Assembly (NCBI GenBank): GCA_001785515.1
Contig: MFTY01000002.1
Coordinates: 1 to 38,962, forward strand
Direction of reading: 5' to 3'
DNA length: 38,962 nt
Source: Candidatus Nomurabacteria bacterium RIFCSPHIGHO2_02_FULL_35_13
Lineage (GTDB): Bacteria; Patescibacteriota; Minisyncoccia; Phycocordibacterales; UBA9973
The position numbers and the translations under genes are program-made. Shown here in pieces: positions 1 through 6,998 of this stretch (position 1 is its first letter; each line of letters opens with the position of its first letter). The notes beneath the pieces are model-generated. The model saw only the letters and a program-made list of their open reading frames with translations. It was not told the origin of the DNA and did not search any database.

Positions 1-194
1 GGTTTGAAGATTTCGAGGCAAGGAGCATAATGATAAAAGCCCTAGAATCAAGATTGAATAATATTTTAAGCGCTCTAAAAGGGTTGCATAGAGAGTCTTT
101 TGGTAAATGTGAGGTGTGCAAAAAAGACATTGAAATGGATCGCATGGGAGTTAATCCAGCGGCTAGAACCTGTAAGAAACATTTAGAAGGATAG
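1..194 (+). CDS. DksA/TraR-family zinc-finger protein, C-terminal part
   Basis: The reading frame is open from position 3 to the TAG at 192-194, so only the last 63 residues are in the window. It has the usual C-terminal layout of DksA/TraR-type proteins: a helical stretch, then GKCEVCKKDIEMDRM, then NPAARTCKKH. The putative zinc ligands are the CxxC pair and the later Cys with a His three residues on, a C-C-C-H variant rather than four cysteines. Family members bind RNA polymerase through its secondary channel, or are small zinc proteins of unknown role. The N-terminal coiled coil, which would separate DksA proper from TraR/YocK-like proteins, is cut off by the window edge. The gene ends 3 bp before the inverted arm of a structured repeat. 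Confidence 0.75.
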   Translation, partial: FEDFEARSIMIKALESRLNNILSALKGLHRESFGKCEVCKKDIEMDRMGVNPAARTCKKHLEG

Positions 195-197
195 CTT

Positions 198-315
198 AAT
201 TAATGATAAAAGTAAAAATTTTACCGGTACGGATTTTTTGAAGCTTAAAAAATCCTGAAATTCTCGCGCCAGTCGCGCTCGAAACCCCTCAAAATCTTTC
301 CTTTTATCATTAATT
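198..315. repeat. Structured repeat family 1, copy A
   Basis: A conserved core (about 222-292) is enclosed by inverted arms: 198-212 is the exact reverse complement of 301-315, and the match continues inwards with a few mismatches to about 26 nt. The core holds hairpin b (GGATTTTTT, loop GAAGCTT, AAAAAATCC) and hairpin a (GCGC, a 5-nt loop, GCGC, with TC/TC internal mismatches). It fills the gap between the DksA-like stop and comM. Five more copies follow in the window. Confidence 0.9.
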
Positions 316-324
316 TAAATAATT

Positions 325-1905
325 ATGAGCTTTGCAAGAGTTTATTCGGCACAAGTAAACCTCCTTTCCGGACAAATCGTAACGATTGAGGTTGATTTAT
401 CACGAGGGTTGCATACTTTTAATGTAGTAGGTCTTCCGGACAATGCCGTGAACGAGTCGAAAGACAGAGTAAGTTCGGCTATAAAAAATTCCGGTTTTAA
501 ATCTCCCAAAGCTAAGAATCAAAAAATAATTGTTTCACTTTCACCGGCCGACCTTAAAAAAGAAGGGCCGTTTTTTGACCTTGCTATTGCCATATCATAC
601 CTGCTTGCTTCTGATGATTTGAAATTTGATTCAGAAAAAAAGATTTTTTTGGGAGAACTTGGACTTGATGGAACACTGCGACGCATTAGAGGCGCATTAC
701 CGCTCGTAATGGAAGCCAAGCGTGCCGGGTATGAGGAAATTTATTTGCCGAAAGAAAACGCGATTGAAGCAGCGTTGGTTGAAGGAATAAAAATTTTTGG
801 CGCAAATAGTTTAGAAGAAGTAGTGGAACATGTTTCTGAGAAAAAAGGAGAGAAACCTGCCCGCAATGCTTCGCATAGCGATGCAGGCGGGGAAAATAAA
901 AAAATAAAAATTCAACCGAAGACAAAAGTAGAGTATAAAAAGGAAAGAAAAAATTCCAACTTTTCTGACATTAAAGGGCAAGAAGGCGCAAAAAGGGGAC
1001 TTGAAATAGCGGCTGCCGGCGGACACAATATTGCTATGTACGGTCCACCTGGCACAGGCAAAACAATGCTCGCGCGGGCTTTCTCTCAATTATTGCCGGA
1101 CTTGAGTCTTGAAGAAGTGCTAGAAATTACCGGCATACATTCTGTTGCCGGAGCAACACGCGGGGAATTAATTTCTGCTCCTCCGTTTCGGTCTCCGCAT
1201 CATACCTCTTCTTATGTATCAATCATAGGAGGAGGAACTTATCCCAAGCCCGGAGAAGTGACACTTGCTCATAAGGGTGTTTTGTTTTTGGATGAATTTC
1301 CGGAATTTGAAAAGAGGGTGATAGAATCACTACGACAACCGCTCGAAGATAATGTTGTTTCTATTTCCAGAGCAAAAGGTTCGGCTGTTTTCCCGTCAAA
1401 TTTTATATTAGTTGCGGCGATGAATCCTTGTCCTTGCGGAAATGCCGGTTCAAAACAAAAAGCTTGTATCTGCAAACCCTCTGATTTAGACAGATATAAA
1501 AGAAAATTATCAGGACCAATAATAGACCGCATTGACCTTTGGGTTTCTGTTGGCAATGTTGATTATAAAAAATTAGGAGAAGAAGGAAATGGAGAAAAAA
1601 GCGAAAATATAAAATATAGAGTAACAAATGCGAGAAAAATTCAAGAAAAAAGATTTGAAAAATTTGGGAGAAATATAAAAACAAATAGTGAAATGAATGT
1701 GAAAGATTTATCGGGTATGGTAAAACTAAGCGGGGAAGTAAGAAATTTATTGGACGACAGCGCTGAACGTCTGGCTCTCTCCGCTCGAGCTTATCACCGA
1801 GTCATTAAAATCGCTCGCACGATAGCTGACCTAGAAAATTCCGAAGAAGTTAATTCAAATCATATTCTTGAGGCGATACAATATCGCCCAAAGGTGAATG
1901 CGTAA
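325..1905 (+). CDS. comM: ComM/YifB-type Mg-chelatase-like AAA+ ATPase
   Basis: The 526-residue protein has the full YifB/ComM layout: an N-terminal ChlI-like fold (about 20-140), a charged linker (about 170-215), an AAA+ core with Walker A GPPGTGKT at 240-247 and Walker B VLFLDEF at 319-325, the NPCPCG/ACIC cysteine cluster from about 367, and the C-terminal Mg-chelatase helical domain. In naturally transformable bacteria ComM is a hexameric helicase that drives branch migration during integration of incoming single strands. That fits the pilus, ComEC and RecJ genes further along. A palindromic repeat (856-892) is translated in frame within the linker, giving roughly residues 178-190. The gene converges on the minus-strand gene at 1914, with only 8 bp between stops. 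No Shine-Dalgarno is visible before the ATG. Confidence 0.93.
   Translation: MSFARVYSAQVNLLSGQIVTIEVDLSRGLHTFNVVGLPDNAVNESKDRVSSAIKNSGFKSPKAKNQKIIVSLSPADLKKEGPFFDLAIAISYLLASDDLKFDSEKKIFLGELGLDGTLRRIRGALPLVMEAKRAGYEEIYLPKENAIEAALVEGIKIFGANSLEEVVEHVSEKKGEKPARNASHSDAGGENKKIKIQPKTKVEYKKERKNSNFSDIKGQEGAKRGLEIAAAGGHNIAMYGPPGTGKTMLARAFSQLLPDLSLEEVLEITGIHSVAGATRGELISAPPFRSPHHTSSYVSIIGGGTYPKPGEVTLAHKGVLFLDEFPEFEKRVIESLRQPLEDNVVSISRAKGSAVFPSNFILVAAMNPCPCGNAGSKQKACICKPSDLDRYKRKLSGPIIDRIDLWVSVGNVDYKKLGEEGNGEKSENIKYRVTNARKIQEKRFEKFGRNIKTNSEMNVKDLSGMVKLSGEVRNLLDDSAERLALSARAYHRVIKIARTIADLENSEEVNSNHILEAIQYRPKVNA
856..892. repeat. GC-rich palindromic repeat inside comM (family 3, copy 1)
   Basis: The element starts CCTGCCCGCAATGC and ends GATGCAGGCGGGG. 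CCCGC can pair with GCGGG, or CCTGC with GCAGG, around an inner ATGC-TTC-GCAT hairpin. It shares both flanks with 2418-2455. Here it is translated as part of the linker between the ChlI and AAA+ domains, and its G+C content stands out from the surrounding A-rich linker codons. Confidence 0.85.
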
Positions 1906-1913
1906 AGTATAAT

Positions 1914-2291
1914 TTAACGAGAAGCAGGAAACCACTCAGGTTCTCTTTTAAAATATTTTCTATTCAGTTCTCTTATTCCCTCTATGTACAATTCTCTATT
2001 AGGATTACCTATCATTGAGTCTCTATCTAATATATTCATTAAAGATGCAAGCAAATTAAAAAAAATGGCACCCTTCTTTTCTTTTTCCGGTAATTCATTA
2101 ATAACTCTCATATTTCTTAAAAAAGCGTCTTCTGACACTTCTTCTGAAACAAAAGTGTAGCTGCCACTCTTCGCACGTTCATTAAATTCTTCCTCACTAA
2201 AATGCGGTTTCATAGCTAAAATTTTTTGAACACTGGGCAACAGCTCTATCTCTTCTGTTTTTGGCCTACTAAATTGATTAAATTCTTGCAT
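1914..2291 (-). CDS. Hypothetical protein, 125 aa
   Basis: I do not recognise this protein. It is acidic to neutral, with no signal peptide, membrane segment or metal motif. It appears helical, starting MQEFNQFSRPKTEEIE and ending REPEWFPASR. I chose the ATG at 2291. The frame continues upstream to a TTG at 2333, which would add 14 residues, but a TATAAT on the minus strand (2338-2343) lies only 4 nt from that TTG, so the ATG is the more natural start. It is divergent from the lexA operon, so its regulatory region may overlap the SOS promoter, and convergent with comM. Confidence 0.6.
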   Translation of the reverse strand: MQEFNQFSRPKTEEIELLPSVQKILAMKPHFSEEEFNERAKSGSYTFVSEEVSEDAFLRNMRVINELPEKEKKGAIFFNLLASLMNILDRDSMIGNPNRELYIEGIRELNRKYFKREPEWFPASR

Positions 2292-2362
2292 AATTGTTTT
2301 TACAAGGACTTGCCTTGATGTTATTAATAACAATGAAATTATACTGCAAAATAGCCATTTAC

Positions 2363-2371
2363 TTATCCACA
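2363..2371 (+). promoter_or_regulatory. DnaA-box-like 9-mer upstream of the lexA promoter
   Basis: The sequence is TTATCCACA, identical to the E. coli consensus DnaA box, 10 bp upstream of the lexA -35 hexamer. The same 9-mer occurs on the minus strand at 12799-12807 and on the plus strand at 13845-13853, each upstream of a predicted promoter. Whether DnaA binds here is inference. Confidence 0.4.
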
Positions 2372-2381
2372 GGTCTACTTG

Positions 2382-2410
2382 TTGACAGTGAACGCTCGTT
2401 CACTTATACT
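2382..2410 (+). promoter_or_regulatory. lexA operon promoter with SOS box
   Basis: TTGACA (2382-2387) and TATACT (2405-2410) are separated by exactly 17 bp. The spacer contains the 16-bp palindrome GTGAACGCTCGTTCAC (2388-2403), whose core GAAC-N4-GTTC matches the Gram-positive LexA/DinR box. A repressor bound here would cover the space between -35 and -10, the expected arrangement for LexA autorepression. Transcription should begin near 2417, almost exactly where the GC-rich hairpin at 2418 starts. Confidence 0.88.
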
Positions 2411-2417
2411 ATATTCA

Positions 2418-2455
2418 CCTGCCCGCAATGCTACGCAAGACGTTGCAGGCGGGGG
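2418..2455. repeat. GC-rich palindromic repeat in lexA operon leader (family 3, copy 2)
   Basis: This shares CCTGCCCGCAATGCT and GCAGGCGGGG with the copy in comM, but the inner sequence differs (here GCAA can pair with TTGC). It lies just downstream of the predicted transcription start, so the mRNA would begin with a stable hairpin. Confidence 0.8.
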
Positions 2456-2485
2456 TCATTTATTAGCAAATAACCTTTATATAAT

Positions 2486-2680
2486 ATGTCACAAAAACAA
2501 TATATTAAAACTGTAGAAAGGGAAATACAAAGAATTAATAGAATAATTGATTTAAAGATACTTCATGGAGAAACTTATTCTAAGGAAGCCAGAGACCATA
2601 AACTTCTTCTAAGAAAAATTCGTTTTAATAACAGACAAAATTTCTTCAGACGTTTGTTTCCCAGTATTCTATCCTTCTAA
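2486..2680 (+). CDS. Small basic protein in the lexA operon
   Basis: This 64-residue, highly basic helical protein (starting MSQKQYIKTVEREIQRINRI) is the first gene after the SOS-box promoter and ends 20 bp before lexA. It has no signal peptide, membrane segment or cysteine motif. Its pattern of K/R/E-rich heptads suggests one or two amphipathic helices, followed by a more hydrophobic end (FFRRLFPSILSF). I recall similar short proteins in other CPR genomes but know no function. Being co-transcribed with lexA, it should be damage-inducible if the SOS box works. It could act in the SOS response or simply be a small housekeeping protein sharing the promoter. Confidence 0.6.
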   Translation: MSQKQYIKTVEREIQRINRIIDLKILHGETYSKEARDHKLLLRKIRFNNRQNFFRRLFPSILSF

Positions 2681-2700
2681 ATATCGTTTCGTTTTTTTAA

Positions 2701-3267
2701 ATGAAAAATATTTACCAAACAAAATTAGAAACTTTTTATGGAAAAAATAAAAGAATGCCCACATATTCTGAAATGATGGAACTTTTCAGTTTCAAATCCA
2801 AGAATGCTGTTTTTAAAACTGTGAATAAACTTATTGAAGCGGAAATTGTGGCCAAAGACCATTTGGGAAGGTTGATGCCGACTAAATCTTTTGGTGAAGT
2901 TCCAATGCTTGGCTTTGTTACCGCCGGATTTCCAGCTACCGTAGAAGAAGAATTAGCTGATACTGTTAATTTGGATGATTTGCTAGTTAAAAATAAAGCG
3001 TCAACTTATATGCTAGAGGTTGATGGAGATTCTATGATAGACGCGCATATAGAAAAAGGAGATATGGTTCTAGTAGAAAAAACAAATCAAGCCAAAGACA
3101 TGGAAATTGTTATAGCTGAAGTGGATGGAGAATTCACAATGAAGTATTTTAGAAAAGATGGAAACAAAACTTGGCTCGAACCGGCGAATAAAAATTATAA
3201 ACCTATATACCCGACTCAAAGTTTGAACATTGTGGCAGTATTAAAAGCTGTGATTAGGAAATACTAA
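2701..3267 (+). CDS. lexA: LexA SOS repressor
   Basis: The 188-residue protein has an N-terminal winged-helix part (about 1-60) and a C-terminal S24 peptidase domain. The self-cleavage site is Ala75-Gly76 (within FVTAGFPA), the catalytic serine is Ser111 (GDSM) and the catalytic lysine Lys148 (EFTMKYF). All are in family positions, so RecA-stimulated autocleavage should be intact. The N-terminal domain begins close to the start and is slightly shorter than in E. coli LexA. No Shine-Dalgarno is visible, and translation may depend on the small upstream gene. The GAAC-N4-GTTC box in the promoter at 2382-2410 is its probable operator. I saw no second box of this form in the window, so any other regulon members lie elsewhere. 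Confidence 0.9.
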   Translation: MKNIYQTKLETFYGKNKRMPTYSEMMELFSFKSKNAVFKTVNKLIEAEIVAKDHLGRLMPTKSFGEVPMLGFVTAGFPATVEEELADTVNLDDLLVKNKASTYMLEVDGDSMIDAHIEKGDMVLVEKTNQAKDMEIVIAEVDGEFTMKYFRKDGNKTWLEPANKNYKPIYPTQSLNIVAVLKAVIRKY

Positions 3268-3349
3268 ACATATGGAAACATTTGAAAGATCATGATAATA
3301 AAAAAACTCTTTAAATTCTTATTAAACACCTTCTTTTTTAGCTCAGCAT

Positions 3350-3910
3350 TCAATTTATTTGTTTATAGCAATAGTCTCTATCTACACTATAACTTATCTT
3401 GTCACAAATAGATTTATCAGAAGAATTAATGGCCAAGACCAAATAACATTCATTCGGGGATGTTCTCATTTTCTCACAAATAGCGGGGTCTTTTTTTATC
3501 TTAACTATATCTCCATAACATACATTATAAATACCAGTAAAAGCTGGATGTATAAGTTCACATTTACTCTCATCTAATGTTCCAACAGCCACTCTCTGAT
3601 AACATACATCCTTCATCCCCTCCACAGCCTTTGTTTGACAATAAGATAAATCTCCTTTTGCCCCCGCAACATAAGCCTCACAATAATTTCCATCATCAAG
3701 ATTATTACAGATTGAGTAATCTTTATTTTCTATTGCTAATTGAGTTATACAACTTCTTTTTGCAGTATCATCTGTAATCCCCATACAGATTGATAATTGC
3801 GCATTCTGAGTATTTTCTTGTTGGTTACTAGAATTATTATAAAAAATAAAAAAACCAGTACCCAAAACAACCATTAACAAAATAATTAAAAAAATTGTTG
3901 GTCCTTTCAT
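3350..3910 (-). CDS. Membrane-anchored cysteine-repeat protein
   Basis: The 186-residue protein has one N-terminal membrane segment (about 5-24, IFLIILLMVVLGTGFFIFY) and then an exported domain built from repeats of about 25-30 residues. Each repeat carries paired cysteines in a pattern like ICxxxxD...CY or SICDKI...YC, and there are 13-14 cysteines in all. The regular spacing suggests disulfide-stapled helical repeats on the outer face of the membrane, which would need an oxidative folding system. I do not recognise a named family, although similar Cys-repeat proteins occur in CPR and some archaea. A TATAAT on the minus strand (3943-3948) about 33 nt before the ATG may be its promoter. It is insulated from hup by a terminator. 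Confidence 0.7.
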   Translation of the reverse strand: MKGPTIFLIILLMVVLGTGFFIFYNNSSNQQENTQNAQLSICMGITDDTAKRSCITQLAIENKDYSICNNLDDGNYCEAYVAGAKGDLSYCQTKAVEGMKDVCYQRVAVGTLDESKCELIHPAFTGIYNVCYGDIVKIKKDPAICEKMRTSPNECYLVLAINSSDKSICDKISYSVDRDYCYKQIN

Positions 3911-3953
3911 AATTAATTTTTATATAACTTAATAATGTCTGTATTATAACATG

Positions 3954-3989
3954 AATCAAAAAACCCGCCACTCGGCGGGTTTTTTGATT
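3954..3989 (-). terminator. Rho-independent terminator of hup
   Basis: AATCAAAAAACCCGCC pairs perfectly with GGCGGGTTTTTTGATT around an ACTC loop. It has a GC core and A/T tracts on both sides, so it can work in both directions. It lies 22 bp past the hup stop. A 14-bp palindrome, TTATCTCGAGATAA (3993-4006), lies between stop and terminator. Confidence 0.88.
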
Positions 3990-4010
3990 CTATTATCTCG
4001 AGATAAAAGA

Positions 4011-4283
4011 TTATGCAACTGAATCTTTCAAAGCTTTTGCAGCTCGGAATTTTGGAACTTTCTTAGCAGCTACTTTGACTTGTTCTCCAGTCTTTGGATT
4101 GCGAGCCATTCTAGCAGCACGTGCCTTTACGGAAAAGATTCCGAATCCAGCGATTGATACTTCACCACCTTTCTTCATGGTGCCAATGATAGCGTCAAAC
4201 AAACTGTCAACGATTTCTTCAGCTTGTACCTTTGTACCACCAAGCTTTCCATGTACTAACTCAGCTAATGCTTGTTTATTCAT
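4011..4283 (-). CDS. hup: HU-family nucleoid protein
   Basis: The 90-residue HU/IHF-type DNA-bending protein starts at the internal MNKQALAELV, because HU proteins begin there; the frame runs 12 codons further upstream without family similarity. It has the dimerisation helices (about 1-40) and the beta-arm region, with signature GFGIFSVKARAARMARNPKTGE at about 46-67 including the intercalating proline in RNPKTG. HU compacts and bends DNA and helps replication, recombination and repression. The gene stands alone between its own promoter and a strong terminator, typical of an abundant protein. No Shine-Dalgarno precedes the ATG. Confidence 0.93.
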   Translation of the reverse strand: MNKQALAELVHGKLGGTKVQAEEIVDSLFDAIIGTMKKGGEVSIAGFGIFSVKARAARMARNPKTGEQVKVAAKKVPKFRAAKALKDSVA

Positions 4284-4343
4284 ATTTTTAAAGGTTATTT
4301 TTATAATGCTTTCGACCATTACTTATATAAATACTATCTATAC

Positions 4344-4371
4344 ATTATATATCAAGGGTTTTTTAAGGCAA
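4344..4371 (-). promoter_or_regulatory. Probable hup promoter
   Basis: On the minus strand TTGCCT (4366-4371) and TATAAT (4344-4349) are 16 bp apart. This would give a leader of about 55 nt before the HU start at 4283. A second TATAAA closer to the gene (around 4300) is an alternative. Confidence 0.5.
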
Positions 4372-4374
4372 GTG

Positions 4375-4503
4375 TTTAAAAAATCTAAAAAATATGCACT
4401 TTTTCCGGGTACGGATTTTTTGAAGCTTAAAAAATCCTGAAGTTTTCGCGCCGTCGCGCTCAAAACCCCCTACAAAAGTCATATTTTATAGATTTTTTTA
4501 AAT
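4375..4503. repeat. Structured repeat family 1, copy B
   Basis: Arms 4375-4404 and 4474-4503 are inverted copies of each other with a few mismatches and are unrelated to the arms of other copies. The core has the same hairpin b as copies A, C, D and F. In hairpin a the outer stem is TTT/AAA instead of TTC/GAA. The right arm ends about 2 bp from the rny stop codon. Confidence 0.9.
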
Positions 4504-4504
4504 T

Positions 4505-6034
4505 TTAACGAGCATATTCAATGATTCTAGTCTCGCGAATCATTGTAACCTTTATTTCACCAGGATATTTGAGTTCTTGCTCTATTTTGACAGCAATATC
4601 ATGAGCCATTATTTTGGCTTCTGCATCAGATACTTTTTCTGGGGTGACAAATATACGGATTTCACGGCCGGCTTGTAGAGCGTATGATTTTTCAACCCCC
4701 GGGAATGCGTTTACCAATGCTTCAAGTTCCTGCAACCTCTTTAGATAATTTTCTACCGAATCTCGGCGAGCTCCAGGCCTGCCACCGGAAATAGCATCAG
4801 CTGTTTGAACAATTACCGCTTCTATTGTTTCATACGGGTAATCTTCATGATGAGATTTCATTGACGTGATAATGCGTTCGTCTGCTCCAAACTTTTGCAA
4901 AATTCTCATACCTATTTCGATATGTGTCCCCTGCACTTCGTGGTCAAGCGCTTTTCCGATATCATGCACTAATGCTCCGGCCTTGGCTATCGCAACATCT
5001 GCGCCTAATTCTTCGGCAATCATACCGGCAATATGCGACATTTCAATAGAATGTTGAAGCACATTTTGTCCATAACTTGTACGGAAGTATAATCGCCCGA
5101 TAATAGCGACAATGCGCGGGTCGAAATTGAATATTCCGCATTCATATACCGCTTGCTCTCCTTTTTCTTTGATGATTTTATTTATTTCTTCTTTGGCTTT
5201 TTCTACCAGTTCTTCAATCTTGGCTGGCTGAATACGTCCATCCAGAATCAAATTTTCAAGCGCAAGACGGGCAACTTGTCGTCTGATTGGGTCAAATGAA
5301 GAAATAATTATTGAACCAGGAGTATCATCCACAATAAGTTCAACTCCTGAAGCTCTCTCGAAAGCCCTTATATTTCGGCCTTCTTTTCCAATAACCTTTC
5401 CTTTTATTTCATTATTTGGAATACTTACTATGGTTGTCATTAATTCAGACGCGGTGCTTGATGCAAGACGCTGAATAGAAGTAGCTAAAATATCTTTTGC
5501 CCTTCTGTCTAATTTTTCTTCGTTGCTATTTTCAAGTTTTTGAATCCTAATTAGAATATCTTCTTCGTATTTTTTCTCAATGTCTCTCATCAATGCCTCT
5601 TTTGCTTCTTCTTCTGTTAATTTTGAGACTCTTTCAAGCTCAACTCTTTTTTCTGCTTCTATTCCCGATACTCTCTCTTGAATTTTTTTTACTTCTTCAA
5701 CCTTCAGTTTAATGTTTTCAGCTTCTTTGTTTATTTCAACTTGTCGAACATCCAAAAACTCGTCTTTTTTAATAAGTCTTTTTTCTGTTTCTTTAAATTC
5801 TTCTTCTTTTTTCTTTTCCTCTTCTTTTAATTCGGCTAACCCTTTTTCCGCTTTTTCTTTAGCTTCATCTGTAATCTTTTGCGCTTCTTCTTTTGCGCCA
5901 ACAAGCATTTGCTTGATATCTATCTCTATGGATTTACTTTTTCCCAACGCAACGACAACTCGCAAATAATACCCGATTCCCGCACCTAAAAGGAGTATTC
6001 CTACTCCGATCAAAATTATTATTAATGAGCTCAT
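4505..6034 (-). CDS. rny: Ribonuclease Y
   Basis: The 509-residue protein has the complete RNase Y architecture: an N-terminal membrane helix (about 4-27), a long charged coiled coil (about 30-190), a KH domain with GKEG at about 216-219, and an HD domain whose metal-binding His-Asp pair is H357-D358 (VHDIGK). RNase Y is the membrane-anchored endoribonuclease that starts mRNA decay in many bacteria lacking RNase E. The length matches the usual 510-520. The start codon lies inside one arm of a small hairpin (6033-6053) that may control translation. Downstream is repeat copy B and then hup. Confidence 0.96.
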   Translation of the reverse strand: MSSLIIILIGVGILLLGAGIGYYLRVVVALGKSKSIEIDIKQMLVGAKEEAQKITDEAKEKAEKGLAELKEEEKKKEEEFKETEKRLIKKDEFLDVRQVEINKEAENIKLKVEEVKKIQERVSGIEAEKRVELERVSKLTEEEAKEALMRDIEKKYEEDILIRIQKLENSNEEKLDRRAKDILATSIQRLASSTASELMTTIVSIPNNEIKGKVIGKEGRNIRAFERASGVELIVDDTPGSIIISSFDPIRRQVARLALENLILDGRIQPAKIEELVEKAKEEINKIIKEKGEQAVYECGIFNFDPRIVAIIGRLYFRTSYGQNVLQHSIEMSHIAGMIAEELGADVAIAKAGALVHDIGKALDHEVQGTHIEIGMRILQKFGADERIITSMKSHHEDYPYETIEAVIVQTADAISGGRPGARRDSVENYLKRLQELEALVNAFPGVEKSYALQAGREIRIFVTPEKVSDAEAKIMAHDIAVKIEQELKYPGEIKVTMIRETRIIEYAR

Positions 6035-6053
6035 AAGCCTTATCTCGGCTTAT
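6033..6053 (-). promoter_or_regulatory. Hairpin over the rny start codon
   Basis: On the minus strand ATAAGCC and GGCTTAT are exact complements around a 7-nt loop, and the second arm includes the AT of the rny ATG. The only SD-like bases (AAGG, 4 nt before the ATG) fall at the loop/stem boundary, so a folded mRNA would hide both. This suggests, but does not prove, translational control of RNase Y. Confidence 0.45.
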
Positions 6054-6238
6054 AAAAACAAACCACTATATTTGCGGTTCTATTTCTTTACTAGCAATTC
6101 TTGCAAAGATTTGAAAATTTACCTTTAAAAACTTCATAAATATATGGGATATTCCTATAAACCAATCGAAAATAAATTTGTAAAATTCAACATATACAAT
6201 ATAACAAATTACATATAATTTGTCTAGTTTTTTACAAA

Positions 6239-6838
6239 TTAAGATTTTGAAATAGGCGCTTTTGATTTGGTTACTATTTCATCAATGATTCCGTATTTTT
6301 TGGCTTCTTCGGCATCCATAAAGAAATCTCTTTCTACGTCTTTTTCTATTTGAGTTAGAAGTTTGCCTGTGTTTTTGGCCAAAATTTTATTTAAACTGTC
6401 TCTTGTTTTCAAAATATGTTTTGCAGTAATAGCAATATCGGTTGCTTGCCCTTCTACTCCACCCAAAGGTTGATGAATCATCACTTCCGCATTAGGCAAA
6501 ATAAAACGTTTGCCTTTTTTTCCGGCAGAAAGAATAAGCGCCGCGCCTGAAGCAGCAAGTCCTACGCAAAAAGTGGAAACATCCGGGCGCACATGGCTCA
6601 TTGTGTCCACAATTGCCATTGTGGAAGTCACTGACCCGCCGGGTGAATTTATATATAAAGAGATGTCTTTTTTCGCATCTTCTGATTCAAGAAAAAGGAG
6701 CTGGGCGATGACGATATTTGCCACATTATCATCAATTGGTCCCGCCAAAAACACTATTCTTTCCCTTAAAAGACGGGAATATATATCATAAGCTCTTTCC
6801 CCGAACTGTGATTTTTCTATGACTGTTGGGATTAACAT
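6239..6838 (-). CDS. clpP: ATP-dependent Clp protease proteolytic subunit ClpP
   Basis: The 199-residue ClpP has its catalytic triad in the canonical positions: Ser97 (GLAASGAA), His122 (MIHQPLGG) and Asp171 (ERDFFM). The oxyanion-hole glycines (SPGGSV, 65-70) and the N-terminal axial-pore loop region (about 1-20) are present. Fourteen subunits form the barrel that degrades proteins unfolded by ClpX or a similar AAA+ partner; no clpX is in the window. The -10 box lies 6 nt before the ATG, so the mRNA is probably leaderless. The next gene upstream is tig, the usual neighbour of clpP in many bacteria, but repeat copy C and the clpP promoter separate them. Confidence 0.97.
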   Translation of the reverse strand: MLIPTVIEKSQFGERAYDIYSRLLRERIVFLAGPIDDNVANIVIAQLLFLESEDAKKDISLYINSPGGSVTSTMAIVDTMSHVRPDVSTFCVGLAASGAALILSAGKKGKRFILPNAEVMIHQPLGGVEGQATDIAITAKHILKTRDSLNKILAKNTGKLLTQIEKDVERDFFMDAEEAKKYGIIDEIVTKSKAPISKS

Positions 6839-6844
6839 AGATGT

Positions 6845-6873
6845 ATTATAGCAGAAATCAGTTGTTTTGTAAA
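6845..6873 (-). promoter_or_regulatory. clpP promoter, leaderless type
   Basis: On the minus strand TTTACA (6868-6873), a 17-bp spacer, TATAAT (6845-6850), then 6 nt to the ATG. Transcription should start at or next to the start codon. The -35 box touches the outer arm of repeat copy C. Confidence 0.75.
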
Positions 6874-6998
6874 AATAAAAAATAAAGAATGATATTTTTG
6901 CCGGTACGGATTTTTTGAAGCTTAAAAAATCCTGAAATTCTCGCGCCGTCGCGCTTGAAACCCCTTAAAAACATCATTCTTTGTTTTTTATTGATTTT
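6869..6998. repeat. Structured repeat family 1, copy C
   Basis: Left arm 6869-6899 and right arm 6967-6998 are inverted copies with few mismatches. The right arm contains the last codons and stop of tig (minus strand stop at 6988-6990), so the left arm is an inverted copy of a coding 3' end. The core is nearly identical to copies A, D and F. Confidence 0.9.

Noticed and set aside
198-315. Family 1 repeats as ordinary intrinsic terminators
   Set aside because: Orientation relative to genes is inconsistent, copy E separates two divergent promoters, and the cores are conserved and covarying far beyond what a terminator needs. Copy F may still terminate transcription.
2363-2371. Replication origin near lexA
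   Set aside because: A single DnaA-like box with no cluster, no dnaA or dnaN nearby and no distinct AT-rich unwinding region.
6204-6240. AT-rich hairpins formed by ACAAATT and AATTTGT after clpP as a terminator
   Set aside because: The stems are only 7 bp and AT-only, several alternative pairings exist, and the T-tract is on the wrong strand for clpP.
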